A stretch of 64,000 nt of DNA from Chondrilla cf. caribensis (GCA_964020155.1 OZ026557.1:2052501-2116500), one strand, 5' to 3'. Positions 25,401-39,343 are shown, counted from the first letter of the stretch. Notes: generated from the sequence alone by a model not told the origin. Translations and numbers: made by a program.

Positions 25401-28400
25401 GGCTTACTTTACTTCATCGCTAGAAACCAAGTCACTAAATAGACAGGCGAAAGAGTCTAAGAGTCTAACAGCTGCTACAGTTCGGTCGTAATTCTATCGT
25501 AGTCCGGCCGTACTTGATATTCTATCGTAGTTCGGCTGTACTTGATATTCTATCGTAGTTCGGTCGTGATTCGATCGTGATTCTTTTGTAGTTAGGTCGT
25601 GATTCGTTCGTAGTTCAACTGTATTTTAAACGTAGTTATGGTAAATTCACCGCAGTTTTACCGTGATTACGACGTAGTTATACCGTATTACGATTACGAT
25701 ACGTCCACTTTTTATTGACGCCTACCGTATGTACGTTTGTGTGGTAGTTAATTTGTATATATGTACGTACATAATATATTGTATGTACTTGTTGTGTATG
25801 TACGTATATGTATGTACCTACTTATGTACATGTACATACGTAAGTATTTCTGTATATTTATGACAAGACATGCACACATACATATATATACGTATATATA
25901 TATATATATTTTTAGGTTCACTCCACCAGGCCTCATGTCTGCAGGAATAGCGTGTTCACTAGTTGTTACATTCGAACCACAAGTGAGTACCTGCATACCT
26001 ACCTTCCCACATACTGGATCATGCTGTATGTAATTTCCTCATAGATATAATAATTATTATTATATTACGTATGACACAAACGTAATATACCCATTCATAC
26101 GTACATACATATTAAATTTACAATATGGTACATGGTACATATGTATGATATGATATGTGTATACATCTACGTATGTACGTACGTGTATGTACATATGTAC
26201 ACTGTAGATTTCTGTGATACGTACCTATGTAAGTATGTACATACATATGTACTCTGCATACGTATGTATGTATGTCAATGTATGTTTTCTGTAAACTTGC
26301 TGTAGATTGATGAAGATCTTTTTGGTGAAATTGAGATGCTTGCTCAAACTGGTTCATTTTCAATTCCTATCAAGTGCTTGAAAAAGAGATGCATTGTAAG
26401 CTTATACATACGTATGTACCTACGTATGAACTGTACAGTATTAAATACACACTATGCTCTGTATTTCCATTTGTGTACTTATGTACATACGTATATACAG
26501 TACGGTTCAAAAAAAACCAAACGGTAATCTCCTTTACCGTTTTTCAGTTAACAGTTAACGGTTAACCGTTATCCGTTAACCGTTACCGGTAGTTTTTTCA
26601 TTGCGTAATCATTGGTACGCAAGTCTATATTACTAAATAACAGCTGCGAATTGCGTAACTCACGAACGATCCGTCGAAGAGTCGGTCTACTAGATCCAGG
26701 AAGACGGAGAGATGTTCCCATGCCTTTTGTGCTTTTGAATCGTTGCTCAAACACTCGCCTTCGATATTTTAAGACCTTAATTTTCAACGATTAAAAATTT
26801 ATAACGTACCATTGACGGTTATCCGTTAACGGTTATCGGTTAACGGTTACCAGAAATCAGGTAACTTTTAACCGAAAAGCGTTAACTGTTACCGTATTAA
26901 CAGGTAACTTTTATCCGGTAACGTTTAGTTTTTTTTGATCCGTACCGTACGTACGTATGTACATGTACATACAAATTTATTTATATGTTCGTACGTATTA
27001 TGCATATGTATTGAATGTACGTACTTAATCATATATTTTTCACTCTACTATACTTACTATAGGTTGAGATGGACCAGTGTGTAGTTGACTTTGACAGAGT
27101 GTGCATTGGAGAATGTGCCACCAGAAAGATTGTCCTCAAGAACATTGGTGCTCTTGGAACAGACTATCAAATAGCTAAGGTGTGTGCATTATTCTTGTCA
27201 ACTTGTAAGCTCAAATGTGTGTACCTACGTACATACGTGTGTACATACTTATTACACTTGTCTGTACATACCTATGTACATGGATATGCACTTGTGGATA
27301 CCGTAGAAGCATGTGATTTATGTACGTACTTATGTACGTACATACACAGTACATGCTGTTTATGTACATGTACTCACGTACTGTTCATGTTTGATTGGGA
27401 GGATTTAATGTTAAGGGTGTTTAATGATACACACGGCTACACACTCATTTACAAAAATTATTTCTATCGGTGCAAAGTGCAGTATGTAAACACCATCACC
27501 CATTGATATATGGCCTCACCCCTCATTGAAAGATAGCTACGTACATGTATGTACATATGTACATACATCTATATAGAATTAATACTGTATGTGTCAGTAT
27601 GTACATATGTATGTATATGTACGTAATATTAATATGTATGTACGTATGTATACGTACGTATGTATATGCAAGCATTAAATTTTATGTGCATTACATATGT
27701 ATGTACGTATGTAGCTACCATTGGTGGATGTCAGCCTAGCTGAACAAAGTGTACATGTTGAGAGAGAAGCCGTGGATGTGGATGACAAGCTCCGTGCAGC
27801 CACCCCCACTAGTGTGATTGTGCAAAGTGAAGAACAGCAAGAAAGTGTTGACCATGAACTGAAGGATAATGGGGTTGGTGTCCTTGATGTCAAAGAGAAA
27901 GATGACACTTCAGATGTGAAAGATTCAGTTGATGCTCAGCATAAGGGAGATGGGGTCACTGGTGAAGTTGGTCCTACGATTGAACTTTCCAAGCAGGGGC
28001 ATGACAGTGAACTCATTGAAGGAGGTGACAGGCCTCCAGACCCCACCGAGTCATCTCCACCTCCAGCTACTAGGCAGGATCCTGTCTCCAGGGAGTCGCC
28101 TCACCACCGCAGCTCTGAACAGAAAGGATTGCTCCAGCTTTACGACTGTGTCATCATTGACCCAGTATGTTTCAATGTTTATTCACGTGTGTACATACGT
28201 ATATGCATACGTATGTGCATACACATGTACGTATGTATTATAATTTTATTTATGTTTAGAGCTACGTACATGTGTTCTGCATCTACTGCTGTAGGAATCA
28301 GGACTTCTCGGCAGCCGCTCTGAACTCGTACTCCAGGTGACCTTCACTCCTGACAGACTTGGAGAGCTGGATACCACGCTGTCTGTTGACTTCTCTGATG

Positions 28401-31400
28401 ATACAGTGGACAGGGTAGGTTATCCTGTTGGGCCTTGAAGCCTGTCCCTGTTCTGAGGGTGTATAGCAGATATCCATTGCTCTTTCTCAGATTATAATCC
28501 ATGTCAAGGGTTCCTGTGTGGATATTCCTGTTTCCGTGGAGAATGACGTGAGTGTTTGCCTGTCAGCATCATTCCCCCCTCCCCACACACACATACATAC
28601 GTACATATGTTTGTGCATTAGTATCATTTTGTTTGCATATTGTAGGTAGTAAGATGCATACACATACGTATATTGTACATGTATACTGCATACACATACA
28701 TGTATGTATATGTGTACTTATCTTATATACGTACGTACATACATACATAGGTTGTACTGTGAAGACAAATCTGCTGATGTACCCATTCTTAGAAGTACAT
28801 GTGTATCAGTGTGTATTGTATGTGTATCACGTGTATTTTAAGTCACGTACGTATGTATATGTGTATATTTACTGTGCATGCGTACGTAAGTACATACGTA
28901 CGTATGTGGTTATGTAGTCAACGTACACATGTATGTACATATGTACACATGTATTGTATATGTGCATGCATACGTATGTATGTATGTATGTATTTATCCA
29001 GGTCACTGATTTTGGTATTTGTGAGGTCGGAAGGCTGTACCAGACTTCTCTCAACTTCCACAACAGGTTAGTATTAGCACACAAAGACAGATAACCTCTT
29101 GCACACTCCTAGAGAAACCCTGTATTCTTTTGTATCAAACCTTTGTTTGTACATATGTTCCTTACTCCTGATCTGATTCTACAGTGTCTTCTGTTTTGTG
29201 TTCGTTTGTTGCAGCTCATCCAAATCCCTTCAAATGAGCTTCCAAATCCCAAAGGCCAGTCAGTCCTACCTCGATGTCCTACCAGAGCAAGTTGCTTTGA
29301 ATCCTTCTTCTACATCTGCAGTTCAGGTCAAATTTTATCCAAAGTAAGAACACATGTATGCATGTCCATATGTACGTATGTATGTACCCAATTTTGCAGC
29401 ACACGTCCCCACTCGCCAGGATACAAATGTCATACATATGTATGTAGTTACAAACATATGAGTGTATGTACATACATACAGATATCAGACCCTTCCCATG
29501 TTCCCTGCAGTAGGATGCAGAGCTAATAGATTCCTTGGAACCCCACCCTCACTAACCTATTAGAGGTGCATGCCTGCTGCAGTACACCTAGGCTGGATAT
29601 GAGCCACTATTACATTTGGTACATACGTACGTACGTACATACATACGTATGTATGTACTGTACATATATATTCAGAAATGCGTTTACAGATGTACGTAGA
29701 TGCACACTTGACACTTACTCAATTGTTTTCCAGCAAATGAGATGTGTCTCACACGCACGGGGAGGCACCAACTGTAATGTATACTATGTTATGGTTACGA
29801 TATGTATGTACTCGATGTACTGGGTGTAAATGTACGTAGCTGGGAACACTTTGGGTTATGCCTGTACACTAGCTACTTATTCCCTCAGTTGGTTATGAGC
29901 ACTTCCCTATCTGCATCTGGACTGTTAATCTCATGTTTCCTTGTATGTACGTACGTATGTGCTCATATGTGTGTAGGTCTCCACTGTGTTCTGACCTCAG
30001 TGAAGAGCCATTCAAGGCAGAGGTGATGGGAAGGATACCTAATCAGGTTAGTATCACCTCCACAGAGCCATTGTTCGGCATATGGTGTGAGGGGCCAGGG
30101 AATGATGGGTTGGGTTCACACTGTCACAACAAGTACGTGTGTACAGATATTTACGTATTTAAATTCCATATGGGGTATGTTTTGGCATGGGTGACTTCAA
30201 AGGAAAAGCAGTGTACACATTTGTGATGTGTGCACACTTCCCTGATGTACCCACACTTCATTCGATGTTGCATTGTGGATAATTGGTTATTTCCTATTCA
30301 CACATCTACTAATCATTGCTCAACCAAAGGTGCGCTTTCAAAATTAATAGCATCTGATTGACACAACATACCAAATAATAACTAAAGTACCTTTTGAGAA
30401 GCTGTAGCGGATACAGCTTCTCGAGAGGTACTTTAACTATTACATAATATACCTAATGGTGTATTTGCCACATATATATGCATGCTTGTGTATGTTATAG
30501 ACACTGCCAGTGAGGTTCAGTATCTTGGCTACACTGACTGCTCCAAGCTTGGAATTCAGTACATCTCAAATGGACTTTGGCTGCTGTGGTACACAGGAAT
30601 CAGTCAAGTGTGCTCTTGACCTCACAAACAAGTCTCTCCTTCCCCAGCAAGTGGGGTTCATTGGGTTACCCAATGTACGTAGGTTGTTGTACGTAGTTTG
30701 ATACCTTTATATGCTACATATGTATGAATACATACCTAGTTATGTGTGTACAGGCACATGTACATACAACATACGTATATACGTACATGTGTACGCATGT
30801 GTAGTATTGATGTATGTTCACCTGTACCTTCATACATGCATATGTACGTGCACAGACAGTGGATGTCCAGCCATGTGATGGGTTCCTCATTTTGTTGCCA
30901 TTGGAGATGGTCTCCCTTGATGTCATTGTATCTCCAATAAAACCAGGAGTGAGTGCATCTTTGTCTGCTATGGGACACACTGTACACTGCTTGTCATACT
31001 ATGTATGTACAGTGAAACCCCTCTAAACATTTTCATTTGTCCCAGAGGTGTTCGGTTTAGAGGGGTTTCACTGTACATATGTAAGTAAATTTACTGTAGC
31101 TGTGTACGTATTTACTATCTGTACCATGGTTATATACATACGTACATACGTACATACGTACATACGTACGTATGTGTGTACCTGTAGCTACAATCCATAC
31201 ATTTCACCTTGTATGTACGTATGTACATATCATGCCCTTCATATGGTCTATTGCACTTGTAGTCTATGCCAGCAGCTAGTGGTGACTGCATACAATTACG
31301 TATGTCTGTATACGTACATACGTAGTATTAGGTATATAACACATCATGGGACATGAGTCCCATGATGTGTTACAGTGTGTGTTCCATTGATAAGTTTTTG

Positions 31401-34400
31401 TGTACTGCATATTATCAATCCAATTTGTTTATTCCATCCAGCCTTTCTCGTTTAATCTCACCTGTATGACTGCAAATGGCAGGTCAGTATGCACATACAT
31501 ACAGTACAGTATGTACGTACATACGCATGCATGAAACAGTAGTGTTAGGTTCAATAGTAGTATGTACAGACCTACATGTATTATGTATGTGTTTGTATGC
31601 TGTGGCACCTTGAAGAAGAATCCCTTCCTGCATATCCCCCTAATGGTGATATACAGCATGTATGTAGCATGTATTCTGATTAGTCACTTACTGATCTTTC
31701 AATAGGTAATTGATTAATCATTTGTCCCAAATCATCTGTCGGTCTCTTTGATGTGACCACCAATCAGTATGCATTTGTATACATACATATGTACGTATGT
31801 ACGTATGTCAATGCACTTTTCTTTGTAGGAAATATCACACTCCCTGTAAAGGGACAGCAGTGCAATCGCCGTTGAGACTGGACTCCAATACTGTCTACTT
31901 TGCCGGTACTCCTGTCTACAGCTCTGCTGTGGCCACTGTCACTCTGATGTGTGACAAGACCAAACATAAAGGTCCCAAGGTCACTTCAAGGGCGTTCCGG
32001 TTCTGTCTTCCCGGCAACTCTCCAGTGTCAGTCTCACCTGTTGCTGGGATCATAGCGGAAGGGAAGGTCTGTGTAATGACAAGAATGAACATATTGTACA
32101 CACTTAATATAAGTACTAACATACTAGAATGTGCATATATACATACACATTTACCTACATGCGTACCTACATTTTAGCGTGTTCAGTCTATATTATGTTT
32201 TATATGTATGTAAATCAGTGGATTGTACTGGTAGTTTGTATGTAATTGCTCGCGTACGTACGTACGTAGGTCTAAATCTTGATGCGTTATACAATGCTGG
32301 TTTGTTTTCACTATTCACAGAAACAAAAAATTCAAGTTCAGTTTCAACCAAAACTGGACAAACAGGCTGTATCTACTGAAGCCGACAATTTAGCACTACA
32401 GGCAGAACGAGAAGCAAAGATGATTCTAGAAGCTGCCAAGGCTAAGAGAGAAGAAGAAGCTCAAAAGGAGCTTATGTCTAGTCAGGTGTGTCCTGATACT
32501 GAGATGTTTACGTACGTACATACGTACATATACATGTAGTAGATAAATCCCTCCTTGGGTTGGTACATGGGAAATGTACTCAATGCAAAGACTGATTGAC
32601 CGAGGGCGCAGCCCGTGGTCAATTAGTCTTTGCAATGAGTACAATTTCCCATGTACCAACCCAAGGAGGGATTTATCTATTATGTATCCTGGCAACTCAG
32701 AACTAATTACATTTTGTCGAAGAGTGTATCAAATTAATCAGGATTTGTCGAAGAGTGTATCAACATAATCAGGATTTGTCGAAAAGTGTATCAACTTCAT
32801 CCCTTCTGAGCTAGTACAAGGGAAATGTACTTAAGTCGGTTCCTTTGATGTTTACTTCAACCAGGATACATATGGACATGTACATATGTACATATGTTCA
32901 TACTTATGTATCTACGTATGCACACAAATTTGTACGTACTATATGTATTGTCAAGTACGTATGTACACACGTATGTATGTACGTACATGAATAGTGTGTG
33001 TTTGGGAAAGTACTGTACATATGTATTTGGAGAGGATATGATACTCATCCCCCATTACCGACATTTTGTATGATAGTTTGTTTGATGTATGTACGTATGT
33101 AATACATCTTACAGTGGTGCCATTTTACCATTCTGCACATGTGTTGCACAGAAGAGCAGAAAGACACCTGGTAGTACCAAAGGTAAATCACAGAAGAGTG
33201 GTGTTGTAGGGACGTCTGAAGCTACTGGTGATGTCCCACATCCAATAAAGATTGACCCGTTAGTCACGTATAATGTACTTATGTATGTACCTACGTACAA
33301 ACGAACTGCACATACATACACTGTGCGTACACATACTGTGTGTATGTTTGTACATACTGTACATGCATATTTGTTATGCACAAATGTATATGCGTATGTA
33401 ATAGATCTATCTTGGATTAGAAAAAACACTTGGGTGTGTATATGTACGTATGTACTTATGTACGATTGTACAACTGTACCTTGATGTACAAATCCATCCT
33501 TGTCTTGTACTCCCAGGTCACACTATCAGTCCGCTGCCCAACAGAAACTCTTGGCTAACTACTCCACTGAAGAGCTTCATCTAAGGATTCCGTGTTTTGT
33601 AGCTTCCAGTGACTGTGTAGCTAGTGCTGACCAAAGCTACAGGTTTGGTTCACTTACGTATTGTATGTATGTTTTTTGTACTATTGTACTGTGTGTACGG
33701 TTTTTATGTATGTACATACATAGGTACGTATGTTGTGTATATGTATGTATTCATGTATGTAAGCATACATGTACAGTTCCCAACTCAAATCTATGTCGAG
33801 TGCATGAGCCAGTATAGTTTAAACCAACAACACCATTGTAAACTTCAAGTATAGCCATGTACACATACTAGAAATCCTTTAGTATATATTATGTGCTGCC
33901 GTGTATATGTACATATTGTGTGTACTGTACATGCATTCTTTGTCAGTGAGGTTTGTTCACAATATTACTTGTAATGCAACGTAACCACTCGTAGACATGA
34001 AGAGACAATCTTCTTGGATGTGCATGCTCGATCTATCCGTCCATCCCTGATTGTTGCTTCTCAGCATGGAATGACCAAGATGGACTTTGGGAAAGTTGTT
34101 GTTGGTGAGCTCCTGTCAAGTGCATTGAATGATATGTGGTTCACTGTGTTCTAATAACTATTCTTGTTGTGTATTATGAACGTACTGTATGCACTACGTG
34201 TATGTATGTTGTATGTATGTATGTGTGTAAGTGCATAAGTGTAGTCTGTATGTAGTACAGTCTCCAATACGCACTTATTTACTTACATGCATGTGTAGTA
34301 GCATTGTGTAAGTACGTATCTGTAGCATATAGAGTATTCAGTAGGTATGTAAAATACGTATGTACCTACATACGTAGGTACGTATGTATGTTTGAGTTGT

Positions 34401-36151
34401 GTATTTATGTAATAGGCATCGCAATGTGTCTTTTATCCATCAGGTGAAAGAGTAGTCAAAGAAATTCACATAAAGAACATCTCTAATTCAGCAGTTGAGG
34501 TTATCAGCCCCCTTCTCGACCCTACTGGGCCCTTTGAGATCCTCAATGCCTTTAGAAGGATTGATCCGGGGAGAAAGCATGCGGTTGTGGTGGCCTTTGC
34601 TCCTCGAGAGCCCAGTGACTTCTTTGAGCCACTCCACCTGACCTACGGTGAGGGCAGTTTCCTCAACTTGACCTTTTCCGGAAAGGGAGTGACCTGTGAT
34701 GTAGATGTGGAAGGGATTGAAGGGGGAGTGATTGATTTTGGACACGTTCTCAGTGGTGACGTTGTTACAAAGATGCTCAAGGTACATGCTTGCGTGTACA
34801 TACAGTACATACGTACGTATGTGCGTTACTGTACAGTACATTCATGTGTGTGTTTAAGTTGAATTCAGTAGCTGTATGTACGTACACATTTGTGTACATA
34901 CTTATGTAGATGCGTATGTATGTAGATGCATATGTATAAAAATACTTGCTAGTAAGTGCATAAGTGTAATATTGTCTATTACGTATGTATGTACATTATC
35001 CACATTTTACACATGCATACGTATGTGAATACATACATATTATGTATATTGTATGTATTTACCTTATGAAATTTGCTTTATCAGCTGAAGAATAATACTC
35101 CTGTTCCTATTGGCTATGCTGTTACACTTGATGCAACAACTAAAGGTACGTATTGTTGGGTGTGGTGGGAACTTAAATCTCGACAAGTGATTTGTGTTTC
35201 ACGCTCCTGTACTTGTACCAGAGACGGGATGCTGCGCCCAACCATTACAAGTATCACATTCCACATGACCACCCACCTACGTATGTATATTTGTAGCGGT
35301 GCTTATCTCTGTGTTAGTACTTGCTGTACTAGACCACCATCACTATGTCACGTTGCACTGGTTGTAGAGGTGTCCAATTTCAGTGGGAGCAGTGTGTTTG
35401 AATTCAACCCAGCTTGTGGTGAGATCACTCCAGGTTAGTGTATATGACACTTGTACATACATGCATACATATGTACATATAAGTACATACATACGTGCGC
35501 AAGCCAAGATGTTATCAGGGTTTAAACAGCCTGAGGGGGCGGGTGGAACCCAGATCAGTTACATGTTGGTCAGTATATCAGTTAGTACTGTTTGTTGTGG
35601 TGGACACCTACATAGGTTATTTACACTGAGGTACTCCCATACATTGCCTGGGTCACTGAGCATACATATGTACTCACTCCGTGTAACCTAGCAGCAATGT
35701 GGTATGGCTTTATCACATTCACATTTGTACAATGGTCCCTGAAAGGGTATAGGTTTGATGTGTTAGGAAGTGCAATGTCATGTCTGACATGAGTGCCTAC
35801 CACACCCTAGAGAACCTTGAAGCCCATTTGGTATGAGTGCTCCATACTAAACAATGTGCTCTATGACCTGATTCAACATTGAACACACAGCGTTAATATG
35901 TAATTTGTCGTGCACTATCTACCATACGTATGTATGTACATATGTACATCACTCCCAGCAATCATCACAGATACGTATAGTTGGGTGTAACATTCACAAT
36001 ACTGTTTAGCATTTGAACAGTAACAACTATGTACATATGTACATACATGCTTAGTTGCAGTACAATTTTTGCATGCTTACCTAGATTCACTTGCATGCTA
36101 CGTGCGTATGTATGTACTTACTCAGGTAAATACGTACGTATGTTACAATAT

Positions 36152-36203
<52 letters not shown>

Positions 36204-36208
36204 TGTGT

Positions 36209-36245
<37 letters not shown>

Positions 36246-39200
36246 TGTGTGTGGGTGTGTGAGTGTCAGATTTGTTACTTGTCTCTACATTGTCTTTTCA
36301 CAGGATCAACAAGGGACATTACTGTCACCTTCCTTCCCGACCATCCCAGTCTTCTGTATGCAAACAGGTCACACATTACCATAAACACTGAGGTATGTAC
36401 ATATGGAACCTAGTACACATTCTTCCTAACTAGCACAAGTCTACTCTGATGTCATCTATTTGCACTCTAATCTAATCACAGAAGAAAGCATTTCAGTTTC
36501 ACCTAAAAGGTAAGGTTTGGGCTAACAGTATGTACCTGCTACCAGGAGAGATCAACCAAACCCAGTTGGAATCCCTGTTACCGCAGGCCCATGGTATGTG
36601 AGCTTCCCTTCTCATCTGTGTATTTGCACGTGTATGGCTGTAATCTGCAGTCCCTGTTGGCCCTGCTCCCACCAGATCAAGCTTCACTTGTGGTTAGCTT
36701 TGTGAGATGCTTGAGAGATGATACCCTGTCCATTGCAAGCAGACAGGTAGAAATTGGCTGCATCAAATCCAGTAGTCTTAAGAAGGTATGTACGAAGGTT
36801 GTTCTATATATGAACCACATGTATGTATGTACGTACAATTTGATGTTGTATTAATGTGTAGAATTTCTAATATAATATGTAGGCATGTATATTATACGTA
36901 GGCACATGTGTGTGTGTGTGTGTATGTACGTAAGTAGGTATGTACGTACATACTACATGCAGTATACATGTGCTGTATACATACCACTTATAAATGGGTT
37001 ACATGGGACATGTACGTATATGTACTAGGTTTCAAGAGTGAATGGCTGAGAGGGGAACTTTAAAAAAATTCAGATAATTTATTGAATTTAACAGGAAATA
37101 TACTCATACCTGTCCCTTTGAAGTTGATTAAAAGCCCTCTTACCAGGATACATATGAATACCTGGGGAAGGGCTCAACTGTATCAGTTGCTGTTAATGGC
37201 ATTGCGCGAAGAAGCCTGAATATGAAGAGGCCTTTCATGTGTCCCAGCTATGTTAGGTTGTCGCTGGGCAATACCAACCTTGGTCTTGATCAGTCAGTTG
37301 TAGATTGAGAAAAAAACAGATGATAAAAGAGTGCTACAAGTTACGTACTTCATTAGCAATTTTACAAATTATCATGCAATTTCTTTTATTAGAAACATTT
37401 TGTATGTATGTATGTACTGTCCACGTGCAGTAGTGGTATATAAAATTTTGTATGTAAATACGTATACAGTGGAACCTCTCTATTACAAACCTCTGAAATG
37501 CAGAAACCTCTATAATAAGGACACCATTCTGTGTCCCAGTGTAGTACTATAGTGTATTAAGTGACCTCTGAATTGAGGACACCTCTGTAATAAGGACTAA
37601 AATCAAGGTCCCAAAGTGTCCTTCATAGAGAGGTTCCACTGTATTATTACAGTACATGTGTACAGGTATATATATACTGTACATATTCTTGAGCTCAACT
37701 ATTGGGTGTGATATTCTGTAAACTATAGATACATAGGTATGTGTGTACATATGATAGTACTTAGTATCTACATATGTCTGTACATATTGTATATCCTCAA
37801 TAGAGTGGAGGAGACTATTCCTTTGATCCAATTCAAGGCACCGATGCCAAATGCTTTACAATTGAGCCCATGAAGGTTTGTGTGTGTGTCTGCGCATGGT
37901 CTGTGGCTCTTTTATCTCACTTACATGACCTAAATTACGACATATGTATGTAATACTGTCGTATGAAGGTCTCTACGTATGTATGTATGTACGTACATGT
38001 ACGTATGTACAGTATATACTGTATGTACAATGTATCACCACACTAAACTGACGCTTGGTCTATTTACATGCTACAGTAATGTATTGAATGTATGTGCTTA
38101 TATCTCTATTCATGTGTGTATATTTTAGGCAACTGTTGAGGGAGGTGGCCACAAAATGGTAACACTGTCTTTTACACCACCAAAAGGCGAATCAGTGAGT
38201 TTGTAATGATGTGTGTGCCAATGTTTTCAGGTGGCAATACCCCTCCATACGTATAATATACGTATGTACATGTGCATACAAACGCTATGCAGGAATGCAT
38301 AACATTACTGAGTGTTTGGTTGTCCAAAGGCTGGCCCTTTAGTAGTGTTTTCGCTATTGGTAAAGTTTTTGGAACAGTGTTCTTAGTGATCACAAAGTGG
38401 TGGTCGTTTGCTTTACCATTGCCATTACCAAGCCTAACCCTAACCCTAACCTCCAAAAGCCCCACACAGCTTGAGCTGTTTGTGAGAACCAAAGTTTCAA
38501 TTTTCGAGTGTTTTGTCTGTCATTGAGGCCCAACAAGTGTTATCTTATCTCCAAGTAGAATTTATGGAAAACCTACAATGAAGCTTCCTTTGGTAGTTGT
38601 GCCCTGTAAAGGACAAAGAAGTCTATTACAAACTTTATGAGCAAGTAATTCCCAGGGAAGCAGCTAATCCAGGAGTTCTTTTACTCCTATGACTAGTTCA
38701 CTGATCAGCCGTGATAAGGTGTATTGCTCTGTAGTGTGGCACAAACTTTGAGAAGCCAACATCTTGCACATGTCCCCTGCTGAGAGGTGGTACAACTAGT
38801 ATGCATGTACAGTGAATTCACATTAATCTGCCACGATGCATTTTATGGGTGTGGCAGATGAACTGAATATTCGTTACTGTTTTAATATTAAATTGGTGGA
38901 ATATTGGTGGATAATGTGGTGGTTGATTAATGGGAATTCGCGGTACCTGTATATATGTACATGTACGAATTACAATGTTAGCGTATTATAATTTCATCAA
39001 GTATAATAGTAAAATGCATACATACATATATACATGTGTACTTCCCTGCAGCACTCAACAATGGAAGGCAACACTGTGGTAAGTATTTTTGTGTACCTGT
39101 ATACGTATTTACACCTACATATATATGTGTATGCATCCACATGCATATGTACATACATCTGTACTTAATATTAGGCACTAATTCTATCATGAATTATTAC

Positions 39201-39275
39201 ATACGTATCTTAATGGTCTGTTAAAATGTGAGTGCTAACATGAAATTCAATTGTGATAACACCTGATACATGTTC

Positions 39276-39343
<68 letters not shown>

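Larger units (their letters stand above)
22331..25727 (+). mobile_element. Tc1/mariner-type transposon carrying a BEN-domain gene
   Basis: Flanked by TA on both sides (22329-22330 and 25728-25729). The ends are inverted repeats identical over 28 bp, beginning CGGTAGGCGTCAATAAAAAG. Length is 3397 bp. It contains an intact spliced transposase (22669-23746, plus) and an intact spliced BEN-domain gene (23996-25371, minus) facing each other, with 249 bp between their stops. Each end also has an array of 11-bp repeats. It sits in intron 14 of the CFAP74-like gene, in sense orientation for the transposase. Ordinary Tc1 elements are about 1.2-1.7 kb with one gene; this one has an extra gene and long structured ends. 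Intact reading frames and matching ends point to recent activity. Confidence 0.95.
21888..32485 (+). other. CFAP74: CFAP74-like exons 13-28: first ASH/MSP domains and acidic insert
   Basis: Exons: 21888-21929, 21999-22117, 25916-25982, 26306-26395, 27063-27179, 27715-28164, 28295-28414, 28491-28547, 29002-29066, 29215-29343, 29977-30046, 30501-30674, 30856-30948, 31442-31482, 31829-32066, 32321-32485. Exons 14-16 make one beta-sandwich (FTPPGLMSAG then LVVTFEPQ). Exon 18 (450 nt) is a low-complexity D/E/S/P-rich insert inside the next domain. Exon 28 has a charged helix (AEREAKMILEAAKAKREEE). Confidence 0.75.

Noticed and set aside
38434..38450. CCTAACCCTAACCCTAACC as a telomere-like tract
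   Set aside because: Less than three units, inside an intron; too short to claim an interstitial telomere.
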